Shown: positions 14,875 through 23,461 of the stretch, in pieces
Position numbering within the stretch: position 1 is the stretch's first letter
How the letters are laid out: every line of letters begins with the position of its first letter
From: JAFAGX01 sp035623255
Lineage (GTDB): Bacteria > Acidobacteriota > Terriglobia > Terriglobales > Acidobacteriaceae
Assembly: GCA_035623255.1 (NCBI GenBank)
Contig: DASPTU010000035.1
Coordinates: 1 to 29,747 of the forward strand
Reading direction: 5' to 3'
DNA: 29,747 nt
Made by a program: the position numbers and the translations under genes
The notes under the pieces: model-generated
Seen by the model: the letters and a program-made list of their open reading frames with translations, nothing else
Told to the model about the DNA's origin: nothing
Database searches by the model: none

Positions 14875-17800
14875 CTTCCAGCAGTAAACCTCCTCACCGG
14901 CACTGGCTGAGGTACCTCGTGATCGTGGCGGCAGGACTCCTGCTTCTGGTCTCTGCTCTTGCCTGGTATGCCACAACACCATCTTTTCAGCTGGTGGTTC
15001 GCAACCGGCTGGTCGCTGAGTTGCAGCGAGTTACCGGCGGACGCGTCGAGTTGGGCGGCTTCCATACCGTCCCCTTCCGCTTCGAAGTTGACGTACGAGA
15101 CCTCACCATACATGGGCGGGAAGTTCCGGGCGACGTGCCGTACTTTCACGTTGATCGTCTCGTCGCGCGCGTGAAACTCATCTCCGCTCTTGGTGCGGAA
15201 TTTGGGTTTCACTCAGTTGTGCTGGATCGCCCCGTCGTCCACATCATCACTTATTTCGACGGCACCACGAATCAGCCTGCACCCACGCCAGCCACAGTTG
15301 ATGCCAGAGCGCAAATAGAGCGCTTGTTCTCCTTCTCGATCGGACGCTTAGAAGTGCGCCAGGGCGCGCTGTTATGGAACGATCACAAACTTCCGCTGGA
15401 TTTTGCCGCCAACAACGTTGCTGCCACGCTCGACTATTCACTCCTGCACCGCCGATACGATGGCAATCTGCGCGTAGGCAAGGTGGACACGAATTTTGAT
15501 GGCTACCGTCCGGTTGCCTGGACCGGGGAAGCCCAGTTCGAGCTTAGCAGCGACAGCCTGGTAGTGATTTCAGCGAATGCCAGTTCAGGCCGGTCTCAGT
15601 TCGCCGTCCGCGGCCGCATGGTGGATTTCAGCAACCCAAGCGTCGTCGGCGAATATGACGTTACCGTTGACCTCGCAGAAGCTGGCAGCGTGGCCCGCCG
15701 TCGAGAAATGCGAAGCGGCACCCTACACGCGGTAGGGCGGGGCTCTTGGTCGAAAGCAGCATTTTCGACCAGCGGCAAACTACAAGGGAATGACTTGGAT
15801 TGGCACACTGAATCATTGCGTCTTCAGCACACCAGCCTTTCCAGCCAGTTTACTGTTAATCCCCAGCGCATCATGCTCACCGATTTGTACGCCAAAGTGC
15901 TGGGAGGGGAAGTCAGTGGGGACGCGCAAGTGCTCAATTGGCAAAGCTCACCGACTCCGCCGGGGACGGCCCGTGGCAACGAGCAGCAAAGAGGAAGCGT
16001 TCGTCTGCAATCGAAAAATCTATCCGCCCAGGCGGTTGCCACCGCCTTGTCTTCGACTGCGCGGCCACTATACCGCGTGAATCCCGCAGGAAGCATTAGT
16101 GGCTCTTTGGAGACGCAGTGGAGGGGATCACCGCAAAGCAGTGAAAGCCGGGTGAGATTAACTGTTGTGGCCCCTGATTCTGTTCAACCGGATCAATTGC
16201 CCGTGAACGCGTACATCGTGGCGAGCTATCGTGCGGCAGCCGGAGAACTCGAAGTTTCGGAATTTAAAGCCAACACGCGGGCAAGCCAAATCAGTGCCTC
16301 GGGAACATTGTCAAACCGCGCAGCAGTTAACTTTTCTGTGGCGACATCGAATTTCGAGGAATGGGAGCAGGTGCTCGAAGCCTTGGGTTATCAGGAAAGA
16401 TCTCCATTTTCACTGCGTGGCCGTGCATCGCTTGCCGGAAGGGCGACGGGCAAACTGTCCGAGATTGCAATTGCCGGCAAACTGCAGTCACAGGATTTCG
16501 AAATGGTGACTCCCGCGAGCCCAAGCGCCGCCCGCAGAAACATACGCTGGGATTCGCTCGCGGGCGACATCCAACTTTCTCCCCACGCCTTCGCAATGCA
16601 CAATGCATTTCTGCGTCGGGGCAAAGCCGTGATTCATTTCGATGTCGATGCTGGCCTCGACCAACGTCAATTCACCGATAGCAGTCCTTTCAAAGCAAGG
16701 TTGCAGATGCACGATGCCGATGTGCCGGAGCTGTTGGACATCGTGGGATATAAGTACCCGGTTACGGGAAGCCTTAATCTATCCATGCGCGCAAGCGGAA
16801 CCCGGGCGTCGCCATTGGGCGAAGGTGCATTCCAGCTCTCCGGTGCCACCATTCGCGGCGAAGCAATTCGACAAATCAACTTTCGGTTCAACCTCAACCA
16901 GCAGCAAATCTCGCTGCAAGACATCCAAATTGCCCACGGAGCAGGCCGGGTTACCGGTAACGGAAGCTACGAGTTTGCGGGGCGTGCCTTTGACTTTAAG
17001 TTTGCCGGAAGCAATTTTGACCTGGCGAGCATTGCTACGCTGCAGTCCAGCCGTGTGCCTGTGAAGGGTGAGATGGATTTTGTGGCTCAGGCTGCGGGAA
17101 CACCGGAGCAACCGGTCATGAATGCGCAAATTCATCTGCATGACCTTACCTTCGGTGACGAGCGGGCGGGCGACTACATTCTGGATGCGGTCACGAAAGG
17201 TTCCGAACTGCAGCTCAGCGGCCATTCGCAATTTCCGGACAAAGACCTCACGATCGAGGGCAAGGTAAATCTGCAGGGGAATTGGCCCGCAAAGCTGGAC
17301 TGCCGTTTCAGCCGCCTGGACGTGGATCCACTATTGACCGCTTACCTCCGCGGGCGGGTGACGGGACACTCTGCGGTTACGGGTGATCTTCACTTGGTCG
17401 GTCCGTTGCGAAACCCGGGCGAGCTACGGGTCACCGGCAACCTGGATGATTTCTTCGCCGATTTGGAACACATTCAAGTTCATAACAACGATCCCATCCG
17501 ATTCGAAGCCTCGGAACAAACCCTTAGAATTCAGCGTCTCCGCCTCATCGGGGAGGGAACCGATCTGGAAATCGGCGGCAGCGTGCAGCTGACTGGCGAA
17601 CATTCGCTCAACCTGAATGCTGAGGGTCACGCTGACCTGAGACTCATCCATAGCCTATATCCGGATTTCAATTCTTCTGGAACGGTTGCCGTGAGCTTAA
17701 TAGCGAACGGTACAGCGCAACAGCCCAACCTGCAGGGACATCTCCAGGTAAGCCGAGGCACAATTCAATACGGCGATTTACCGAGCGCGCTCAGTGACCT

Positions 17801-18902
17801 GAGCGGTTCGCTGATCTTTAACCAAAATCGCCTTCAGATTGAGAGTCTCACGGGACAGATCGGAGGAGGGCAGCTGAGTTTCGCAGGTTATGCGATTATC
17901 TACAACCGGCAGCTCAATTTCGACCTCACGCTGCACGCTCAGGACACGCGTCTCCGTTATCCACCCGGAATAAGTTCGATGAGCACGTCGACCTTGCGCT
18001 GGTCAGGAACTTCTACCGCTTCAACGCTAACGGGTGACGCCACTATCACAAAACTCGCGGTCACGCCGGGCTTTGATTTCAGTTCCTACCTGCAGAGTCG
18101 GGCGCAAAGTTCGGCCATGCCGCAAACGAATCCATCGCTCAACCGCATCCGGCTGGATGTGCGCATTAATACGACCCCGCAGCTGCAAATGCAAACTGCG
18201 GCCCTCACTTTGTCAGGCGACGCCGATCTGCATCTTCGTGGGACCGCGGCCAAGCCGGTTCTGCTTGGACGCGTCGACATTCTCGAGGGTCAGATCGCCT
18301 TCAACGGAACCAAGTACCGGTTGGAGCGAGGCGATATAAACTTCACAAATCCGGTGACCACCACGCCGGTCCTGGACCTGCAGGCAGCAACCCGCCTTCG
18401 GGAATATGAAATCACGGTGAACCTTAACGGCGAGTTCGACAAACTTAATTTGACTTATCACTCGGAGCCGCCCTTGGCCACGGCCGATATCATCAGCCTG
18501 CTCTCGCCGATTGGATCCACCCAGCAATTCGGCCAGGTGCAGCAGCAAACGGCTCCATCACCCTTCGCGCAGCAGGCTTCCAGCGCTGTCCTGAGTGAGG
18601 CTTTGAATTCAGCGCTGAGTAACCGTTCGCAGCGTTTGTTTGGTATCAGTCATATCAAAATTGACCCACAAGGTTTGAACACCGAAACCGCGCCGACCCA
18701 AACCTCGCCGCTGCCGGCGGTCACCATCGAGCAGCCGGTCAGAGACAATGTAACGCTCACTTACACCACTAATCTCGCTCAGACCTCCCAACAGATCATT
18801 CAGGGCGAATACAACATCACCAGCCGGGTTTCTATCGTTGGCGTGCGGGACTATAACGGTGTAGTCAGTTTTGAAATACGCTTCCGGCGAACCAAGAATT
18901 AG
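14871..18902 (+). CDS. tamB: TamB-family translocation/assembly and lipid-transport protein
   Basis: Large inner-membrane-anchored periplasmic protein of the AsmA-like/TamB superfamily. It bridges to an Omp85 partner and, by family knowledge, may carry phospholipids to the outer membrane. The N-terminus is a single anchor (WLRYLVIVAAGLLLLVSALAWY) followed by an AsmA-like segment (LQRVTGGRVELGGF). The middle about 1000 residues are repetitive beta-strand material forming the groove. The C-terminal DUF490/TamB domain is clear: FNGTKYRLERGDINFTNP, LDLQAATRLREYEITVNLNG and LATADIISLLSPIG. At 1343 aa it is near the E. coli size. The start overlaps the SurA-like stop by four bases. It is the third gene of the operon. 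Confidence 0.93.
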   Translation: MTSSSKPPHRHWLRYLVIVAAGLLLLVSALAWYATTPSFQLVVRNRLVAELQRVTGGRVELGGFHTVPFRFEVDVRDLTIHGREVPGDVPYFHVDRLVARVKLISALGAEFGFHSVVLDRPVVHIITYFDGTTNQPAPTPATVDARAQIERLFSFSIGRLEVRQGALLWNDHKLPLDFAANNVAATLDYSLLHRRYDGNLRVGKVDTNFDGYRPVAWTGEAQFELSSDSLVVISANASSGRSQFAVRGRMVDFSNPSVVGEYDVTVDLAEAGSVARRREMRSGTLHAVGRGSWSKAAFSTSGKLQGNDLDWHTESLRLQHTSLSSQFTVNPQRIMLTDLYAKVLGGEVSGDAQVLNWQSSPTPPGTARGNEQQRGSVRLQSKNLSAQAVATALSSTARPLYRVNPAGSISGSLETQWRGSPQSSESRVRLTVVAPDSVQPDQLPVNAYIVASYRAAAGELEVSEFKANTRASQISASGTLSNRAAVNFSVATSNFEEWEQVLEALGYQERSPFSLRGRASLAGRATGKLSEIAIAGKLQSQDFEMVTPASPSAARRNIRWDSLAGDIQLSPHAFAMHNAFLRRGKAVIHFDVDAGLDQRQFTDSSPFKARLQMHDADVPELLDIVGYKYPVTGSLNLSMRASGTRASPLGEGAFQLSGATIRGEAIRQINFRFNLNQQQISLQDIQIAHGAGRVTGNGSYEFAGRAFDFKFAGSNFDLASIATLQSSRVPVKGEMDFVAQAAGTPEQPVMNAQIHLHDLTFGDERAGDYILDAVTKGSELQLSGHSQFPDKDLTIEGKVNLQGNWPAKLDCRFSRLDVDPLLTAYLRGRVTGHSAVTGDLHLVGPLRNPGELRVTGNLDDFFADLEHIQVHNNDPIRFEASEQTLRIQRLRLIGEGTDLEIGGSVQLTGEHSLNLNAEGHADLRLIHSLYPDFNSSGTVAVSLIANGTAQQPNLQGHLQVSRGTIQYGDLPSALSDLSGSLIFNQNRLQIESLTGQIGGGQLSFAGYAIIYNRQLNFDLTLHAQDTRLRYPPGISSMSTSTLRWSGTSTASTLTGDATITKLAVTPGFDFSSYLQSRAQSSAMPQTNPSLNRIRLDVRINTTPQLQMQTAALTLSGDADLHLRGTAAKPVLLGRVDILEGQIAFNGTKYRLERGDINFTNPVTTTPVLDLQAATRLREYEITVNLNGEFDKLNLTYHSEPPLATADIISLLSPIGSTQQFGQVQQQTAPSPFAQQASSAVLSEALNSALSNRSQRLFGISHIKIDPQGLNTETAPTQTSPLPAVTIEQPVRDNVTLTYTTNLAQTSQQIIQGEYNITSRVSIVGVRDYNGVVSFEIRFRRTKN

Positions 18903-18955
18903 AACTTCCGCCCGCGAATCATCCCGCCTAGGGACTTTTATCCCACGGAAGTTCT
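18901..18955. repeat. 10-bp perfect inverted repeat just after tamB
   Basis: AGAACTTCCG (18901-18910) and CGGAAGTTCT (18946-18955) are exact reverse complements with a 35-nt interior. The first arm begins inside the tamB stop codon. The long loop and absence of a T-run argue against a standard terminator, though an mRNA 3'-end structure is possible. Confidence 0.45.
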
Positions 18956-19118
18956 GCCTCTTCTTCTACTACGAGTCGTTAGACGATGCTTCCAACGCCC
19001 AACATGAAGTAAACTGACGATTGGGCCGCAAGTTCGCCGGCGTGCCGCGTTCTGGAGGTTAAGACATTGCCTCGCGTAAGCGGGCTACCACCGTCGTCCA
19101 GCACGTTTGCGCACCAAC

Positions 19119-19134
19119 CGGCAGCATCATTGCT
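19119..19134 (+). promoter_or_regulatory. Possible sigma-54 promoter of the pilin gene
   Basis: CGGCA at -24 and TTGCT at -12 have the GG and GC pairs spaced by 10 nt as sigma-54 requires, with mismatches in the second half of the -24 element. The start would fall near 19145, leaving a short leader containing AGGGGA before the ATG at 19157. Sigma-54 control of pilA is established in other bacteria; here it is an inference. Confidence 0.35.
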
Positions 19135-19156
19135 TGTAGTTGTACCAGGGGACACA

Positions 19157-19675
19157 ATGCGGAGAGATCGAGGCTTTTCACTCATTGAATTATTGATCGT
19201 GGTCGCTATTATTCTGATCATTGCGGCGATTGCCATACCCAACCTGCTCCGGGCAAAGATCGCCGCCAACGAGTCGTCGGCAGTGCAATCCGTCCGTACT
19301 ATCAACACTACCCAGGTCACATATCAGTCCACCTATCCGACAGTTGGATATGCCGCGACGCTTCCCGCGCTGGGGCCGAGTGGTCCGACTTGCACGGCTC
19401 CGTCTTCAGCAAATGCTTGCCTGATCGATTGGTCGCTATCGCAGGCCACATCTCCTGCCAGCGCGAAAAGCGGTTACTACTTCGGGATGGGTGTTGCCTC
19501 TAACAATGGAGTAAATCTCGGCTACACTGTTGGGGCAGCTCCGGCGGGATTCAACCAGACAGGCGTACGTGGTTTCTGTTCCAATGCGGACGCTGTCATC
19601 CGCGCCACGCCGGCCTTGAGCGGTCCACCCGTCACTACTGAAGAAGGTTGTTCCTCATACAGCGCATTACAGTAG
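19157..19675 (+). CDS. Type IV pilin-like protein (prepilin)
   Basis: Structural subunit of a type IV pilus or pseudopilus. A short basic leader (MRRDRG) precedes the prepilin peptidase site G/FSLIEL, with phenylalanine at +1 and Glu at +5 of the mature chain. A hydrophobic helix follows (LLIVVAIILIIAAIAIPNLL). The globular part is Ser/Thr/Ala-rich and has two cysteine pairs (CTAPSSANAC and FCSN...GCSS) likely to form disulfides, as in major pilins. I chose the ATG at 19157 because AGGGGA lies 5 nt upstream and it gives the usual short leader; longer in-frame starts do not. No other pilus genes adjoin it. The product is 172 aa, a normal pilin size. The STAS gene follows by 18 bases. Confidence 0.92.
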   Translation: MRRDRGFSLIELLIVVAIILIIAAIAIPNLLRAKIAANESSAVQSVRTINTTQVTYQSTYPTVGYAATLPALGPSGPTCTAPSSANACLIDWSLSQATSPASAKSGYYFGMGVASNNGVNLGYTVGAAPAGFNQTGVRGFCSNADAVIRATPALSGPPVTTEEGCSSYSALQ

Positions 19676-19693
19676 CAGGAGCTCTGACTGAAT

Positions 19694-20059
19694 ATGATGA
19701 ATGCGAACCCTCTGGTTGTGGAGCGAGTTGGGAACGTCGAAGCACACGGCGTGCTCTGCCTTAATGGTCCCCTGACGATAGAAAACGTGTTGCAGTTCCA
19801 GAATGCGATCCGTCGCGAGGAGAAGTCACAGACAGTCATCGTGGATCTGACCCAAGTCCCATACATTGATTCCTCAGGCTTGGGTTCTCTGGTGAGCGCC
19901 TGTGTCTCGCGGCAGAAGGCCGGGCGCGGCGTGGCTCTGGCTGGAGTGAATGACCGTGTGTTCCGGCTCTTCGAAGTAACTAGAACGGATTCGCTGTTTT
20001 TGATCTTTCCAACCGTCGATGACGCTCTTGCTGCACTGACCAGCCCCGCCCAGGCGTGA
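19694..20059 (+). CDS. STAS-domain anti-sigma-factor antagonist-like protein
   Basis: A 121-aa single STAS domain, the fold of SpoIIAA/RsbV. These proteins bind an anti-sigma kinase and are switched by phosphorylation of a serine. The key motif DSSGLGSLV is present with Ser60/Ser61 as the likely site, preceded by TVIVDLTQVPYI, and the C-terminal FLIFPTVDDALAAL fits the last helix. No cognate kinase (RsbW/SpoIIAB) or phosphatase gene lies nearby. AGGAG is 12 nt before the ATG at 19694, which is long; the next in-frame ATG (19697) is also possible. It follows the pilin gene by 18 bases and may be cotranscribed. Its stop codon directly abuts that of the convergent glmU. Confidence 0.88.
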   Translation: MMNANPLVVERVGNVEAHGVLCLNGPLTIENVLQFQNAIRREEKSQTVIVDLTQVPYIDSSGLGSLVSACVSRQKAGRGVALAGVNDRVFRLFEVTRTDSLFLIFPTVDDALAALTSPAQA

Positions 20060-21478
20060 TCACTCGTGCGATCTGGGGCGAGCCGCGCGCCGCTCCCTGG
20101 CCCACCCTTCCTTGTTAGTCTGACGTGCGCGACCCAGCGCTAAAGAATCTTCCGGAACGTCCTGGGTGATACAGGAAGCAGCCGCAACGTAAGCCCCTTT
20201 GCCTACGCGAATAGGTGCAACCAGCGTTGCATCACTGCCGACGAAAACACCGTCCTCGATGATAGTTTTGTGCTTGTGGATCCCGTCGTAGTTGCAGGTA
20301 ATCGTGCCTGCACCAATATTCACTCCTTGCCCGATTTCCGCATCGCCCAGATAGGTCAGGTGATTGGCCTTTGAACCTTTGCCCAGGCGGATCTTCTTGG
20401 TCTCGACAAAGTTGCCAACCTTGGCTCCTTCGCAAATCTCGCTGCCGGGACGCAGGCGGGAATACGGGCCAAGTATGGCGCGATCCTCAATCCTGGAGTC
20501 ATCGATGACGCAGCCCGGCAGGATGTCCACCTGATTGCCGATCGTTGTGTTGCGAATGACGCTGTAGGAGCGGAGCCGGCATTCGCTGCCAACGCGCGTG
20601 CCGCCCAGCAACTGCACAAAAGGCTCGATCACGGTGTCGTTGCCAATCTGAACCCCAGCATCGATCACACAGCTTGCCGGATAAAAAATTGTCACCCCAG
20701 CGGCCATCAGCTCGCGACACTTTGCCATCCGCAAATACTGATCGATCTCCACCAGCTCAGCCCGGGTGTTAGCACCCAAAACTTCGTTCGGATCATCGGC
20801 TGCGACCGCGCAGACACGCTTTTTGTTCCTGCCAAGAATCGCCGCCATATCCGTGAGGTAGAACTCGGCGTGCGGATTGTCCGTGCCGAGTTCATCGATA
20901 TAGCGGTACAGCGAAGCAACATCGAAGGCATACGATCCTGAATTGATCTCCGTGATTTTCTTCTGTGCTGGGGTGGCCGATTTCTCTTCCACGATGGCTC
21001 GCACCTCCTCGCTGTGCGGGCTTTTTCGAATGATGCGACCATACCCCGTCGGGTCCTTCAAATCAGCCGTGAGGATAGTCATCGCCGCGTTTTGTGACTG
21101 ATGGAAATCGCGAAGCATGGAGATGGTTGCCGCCCTGATCAACGGCGCATCCCCGTATAGCACGATAACCTGATCGTATGGCTTCAACGCTTCACGCGAG
21201 ACCATCAGAGCGTGCCCTGTCCCGCGCTGTTCGCTTTGCAGAACAAAGTTCACACCCGTATCTCCGACTACCTGCCGCACTCGCTCCGCTTCATGACCGA
21301 TGATCGCGTAAACATCCCTGGCCGGAACAACCTGTGTTGCTGCGGCGATCACGTGCGCAAGCAACGGTTTGCCGCCCACCTCGTGAAGCACTTTGGGATG
21401 TTTTGATTTCAGCCGCGTGCCCTTGCCGGCAGCCATGATGGCTATGGCAACACGCGGAGGGTTCTTACTTCCTCCCAT
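20060..21478 (-). CDS. glmU: Bifunctional UDP-GlcNAc pyrophosphorylase / glucosamine-1-phosphate acetyltransferase
   Basis: Makes UDP-GlcNAc from glucosamine-1-phosphate in two steps, for peptidoglycan and lipopolysaccharide. The N-terminal uridylyltransferase domain shows MAAGKGTRLKSKHPKVLHEV, QSEQRGTGHAL and VLYGDAPLI; the C-terminal left-handed beta-helix shows RPGSEICEGAKVGNFVETKK, KANHLTYLGDAEIG and IGAGTITCNYDG. The frame is open upstream to 21775, but that part overlaps the end of yvcK and lacks family homology, so I take the ATG at 21478, giving 472 aa. Its Shine-Dalgarno is weak; a GTG at 21544 is an alternative. It is third in a minus-strand cluster after the TPR and YvcK genes; YvcK-family proteins bind UDP-sugars, a sensible pairing. 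Confidence 0.97.
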   Translation of the reverse strand: MGGSKNPPRVAIAIMAAGKGTRLKSKHPKVLHEVGGKPLLAHVIAAATQVVPARDVYAIIGHEAERVRQVVGDTGVNFVLQSEQRGTGHALMVSREALKPYDQVIVLYGDAPLIRAATISMLRDFHQSQNAAMTILTADLKDPTGYGRIIRKSPHSEEVRAIVEEKSATPAQKKITEINSGSYAFDVASLYRYIDELGTDNPHAEFYLTDMAAILGRNKKRVCAVAADDPNEVLGANTRAELVEIDQYLRMAKCRELMAAGVTIFYPASCVIDAGVQIGNDTVIEPFVQLLGGTRVGSECRLRSYSVIRNTTIGNQVDILPGCVIDDSRIEDRAILGPYSRLRPGSEICEGAKVGNFVETKKIRLGKGSKANHLTYLGDAEIGQGVNIGAGTITCNYDGIHKHKTIIEDGVFVGSDATLVAPIRVGKGAYVAAASCITQDVPEDSLALGRARQTNKEGWARERRAARPRSHE

Positions 21479-21621
21479 GCTTACGCCTGAAGCTGCATGC
21501 CTCGCTTTTGCCGTACGCTCCGGAGTTTTGGAAGATTTCGGCACGCTCCCAATATACCGCGAGCTGAACGCCCAGGGCAGACGGAGGGAACACTCGGGAG
21601 CAACAAGTCGATGCGGTCGAT

Positions 21622-22671
21622 TTATTCCTGTGAGGACGTGGCGTGATCGGAGACCCGCGCCATCAGATGCAGCAAGTCCTCGGTGATTCGATCCGTATCG
21701 TGGCGGGCAACTTCGCCTTCGCAGAGGTAATCGCCCAGTAGAGGCTCGACGCCCAGTTCGCGGATTGCCTCGCAATCCGCAACTACCTGAGTCGCACCCT
21801 CCAACGCATACTTCGCCTTCATCTCCGCGGAGGCCATTTTCTGGTTGATAAGGGCGTAGTCAAAGATCTGGCAACCGGCATGTGCATTGAGCGCGTGAAC
21901 GTGATCCGCGGCGGTTCGCCCGAGGCTCTCATTCGCCTGGGTCATCAGATTGCATATATAAACCTTGACCGCGGGAGAATCGGCAATCGCCCGGGGAATC
22001 CCCCGCACCAGCAGATTTGGGATGAGGCTGGTGAATAGCGAGCCGGGACCCATGGTGATTAAATCGGCGTTTGCGATCGCATCCAAAGTCTGGGGCAGCG
22101 GCTCCGGGTTAGGAGGTACCAGGAACAATTCATGGATGCGTTCCTTGCTCGCAGTAATTTTGGTTTCGCCTCGCACTCGCGTGCCGTCTTCGACCAGCGC
22201 TTCCAACTCCACGTTCGACGTGGTCGCCGGAAAAATGTGTCCGCGCGTAGCCAGCACCTCGGACGACAGTCTTACTGCTTCGCCGAAATCTTTGGTCATC
22301 GACGTCAGGGCCGCCAGAAAGAGATTGCCGAAGCTGTGGCCTTCTAGCCCGGATCCCTTTTCGAAGCGATGACGAAAGAGTTTCGAGAGTAAGGCCTCGT
22401 CTTCAGAGAGAGCGACGATGCAGTTGCGAATGTCGCCCGGCGGAAGCATATTGAGCTCTTTGCGGAGACGTCCGCTCGAGCCACCGTCATCGGTAACCGT
22501 AACCACCGCACACAAGCTGGAAATTTGACTTGACGTGGCCCATGGTGGCTCTTCGGGGCCGGCTGTGTAGCGCTTCAAGCCTCGCAGCAGAGTAGACAGA
22601 CCCGTACCGCCGCCGATGGCCAGCACCCGCAACGGTCGCATTTTGAGAGGCAGGCCCTTTGGAGACCGCAT
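21622..22671 (-). CDS. yvcK: YvcK/CofD-like UDP-sugar-binding protein (gluconeogenesis factor family)
   Basis: Cytosolic protein of the CofD-like superfamily. In Bacillus and relatives YvcK (GlmR) binds UDP-GlcNAc and is needed for growth on gluconeogenic carbon and for cell-wall precursor supply. The 349-aa product shows RVLAIGGGTGLSTLLRGLKR near the N-terminus, VVTVTDDGGSSGRLRKEL, the GDIRNCIVAL segment, and LITMGPGSLFTSLIPNLLV, all family hallmarks. The ATG at 22671 lies 10 bases after the stop of the upstream TPR gene; an internal ATG at 22641 (MRPLRV) is an alternative start that fits the family N-terminus as well. It is followed by glmU, whose product supplies the ligand this family senses. 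Confidence 0.95.
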   Translation of the reverse strand: MRSPKGLPLKMRPLRVLAIGGGTGLSTLLRGLKRYTAGPEEPPWATSSQISSLCAVVTVTDDGGSSGRLRKELNMLPPGDIRNCIVALSEDEALLSKLFRHRFEKGSGLEGHSFGNLFLAALTSMTKDFGEAVRLSSEVLATRGHIFPATTSNVELEALVEDGTRVRGETKITASKERIHELFLVPPNPEPLPQTLDAIANADLITMGPGSLFTSLIPNLLVRGIPRAIADSPAVKVYICNLMTQANESLGRTAADHVHALNAHAGCQIFDYALINQKMASAEMKAKYALEGATQVVADCEAIRELGVEPLLGDYLCEGEVARHDTDRITEDLLHLMARVSDHATSSQE

Positions 22672-22681
22672 GCCCGATGTT

Positions 22682-23245
22682 TTATTGTTCCTCGCTGAAG
22701 CCGGCTGTAGCAGCTAATTCGGCTCCGGGATCAGGATACAAGAGCTCGGTGAAGCGGGGATCTTCGGACAGATTCTGGAAATCCGAATCGTTACGCGCCT
22801 GGAAACGCAAAGTCGGATTCAGGCGAATGGCCTCATCAAGGTGTCTCAGCGAATCTTCCACATGGCCGGTCAAACAATCCAGGGCCGCCAGCCCATAGGC
22901 TACATAATCCGCTCGTGGAACTTGCTTCGACAGTTTCTCCAGATGCTCGCGGGCGCTCACATAATCGCCAAGATTGATGAGCGACACGGCGTAATCGTAA
23001 TGTTCCTCTGGAGTCTTGAATTGAATGGAAGTGTGCTCCAACTGATGGTCACAGGCTTGTAAATGGACGGTAGCGCGATCAGCCAATTCCTTGCTGGGCC
23101 CGGCTAATACCTTCTGCAAGTGACCTTTTGCTTTGTCGAACTTGTGTTCCTGCATGGCCCGCAAACCAGCCTCGTAGTTTTGCACAGCCTGTGAAAAACG
23201 CGGATCCTCGTTCAACACTTTCTTGTTCGTCGTCTTCTGTGGCAT
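22682..23245 (-). CDS. Tetratricopeptide-repeat protein
   Basis: A 187-aa cytosolic protein of helical repeats. TPR-like units are visible at about residues 20-50 (AVQNYEAGLRAMQEHKFDKAKGHL), 80-115 (HYDYAVSLINLGDYVSAREHL) and 115-150 (AAYGLAALDCLTGHVEDSLRHL then AIRLNPTLR). There is no signal peptide or membrane helix. TPRs mediate protein binding; the partner is unknown. I chose the ATG at 23245 (MPQKTTNKK) because GAGGAAG lies about 10 nt upstream; the frame extends to 23371 but that leader looks non-coding. It is the first gene of the cluster with yvcK and glmU, 10 bases before yvcK, so it may work in the same cell-wall or carbon-control context. Confidence 0.85.
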   Translation of the reverse strand: MPQKTTNKKVLNEDPRFSQAVQNYEAGLRAMQEHKFDKAKGHLQKVLAGPSKELADRATVHLQACDHQLEHTSIQFKTPEEHYDYAVSLINLGDYVSAREHLEKLSKQVPRADYVAYGLAALDCLTGHVEDSLRHLDEAIRLNPTLRFQARNDSDFQNLSEDPRFTELLYPDPGAELAATAGFSEEQ

Positions 23246-23461
23246 CGCTCGAACTCTTCCTCGATTATTTAAGTGGCCATTCAGCCTATACTTACAATGA
23301 TTACGTAAAGTTTCACTGACGCCTTTGTCCGTCCATTTCACGAACCGAACGGCATCATCGATGGGCCCCAAATCTTATGCCTGTGGAAATCGTTCTCCTT
23401 GGATGACGAATGCAGGTTATACGCGGACATCGAGTTTCCCGTCAACTCCGGGTTATTTCGG

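Noticed and set aside
19067..19156. N-terminal extension of the pilin from a TTG start
   Set aside because: It would place 30 extra residues before the basic leader; prepilin leaders are short and the ATG at 19157 has AGGGGA in place.
18979..19320. Minus-strand open frame overlapping the pilin gene start
   Set aside because: No family features; the opposite strand has a definite prepilin with a good ribosome-binding site.
21479..21775. Upstream extension of the glmU reading frame
   Set aside because: It overlaps the 3' end of yvcK, is Arg/Pro-rich without family similarity, and GlmU proteins begin just before the MAAGKGTR loop.
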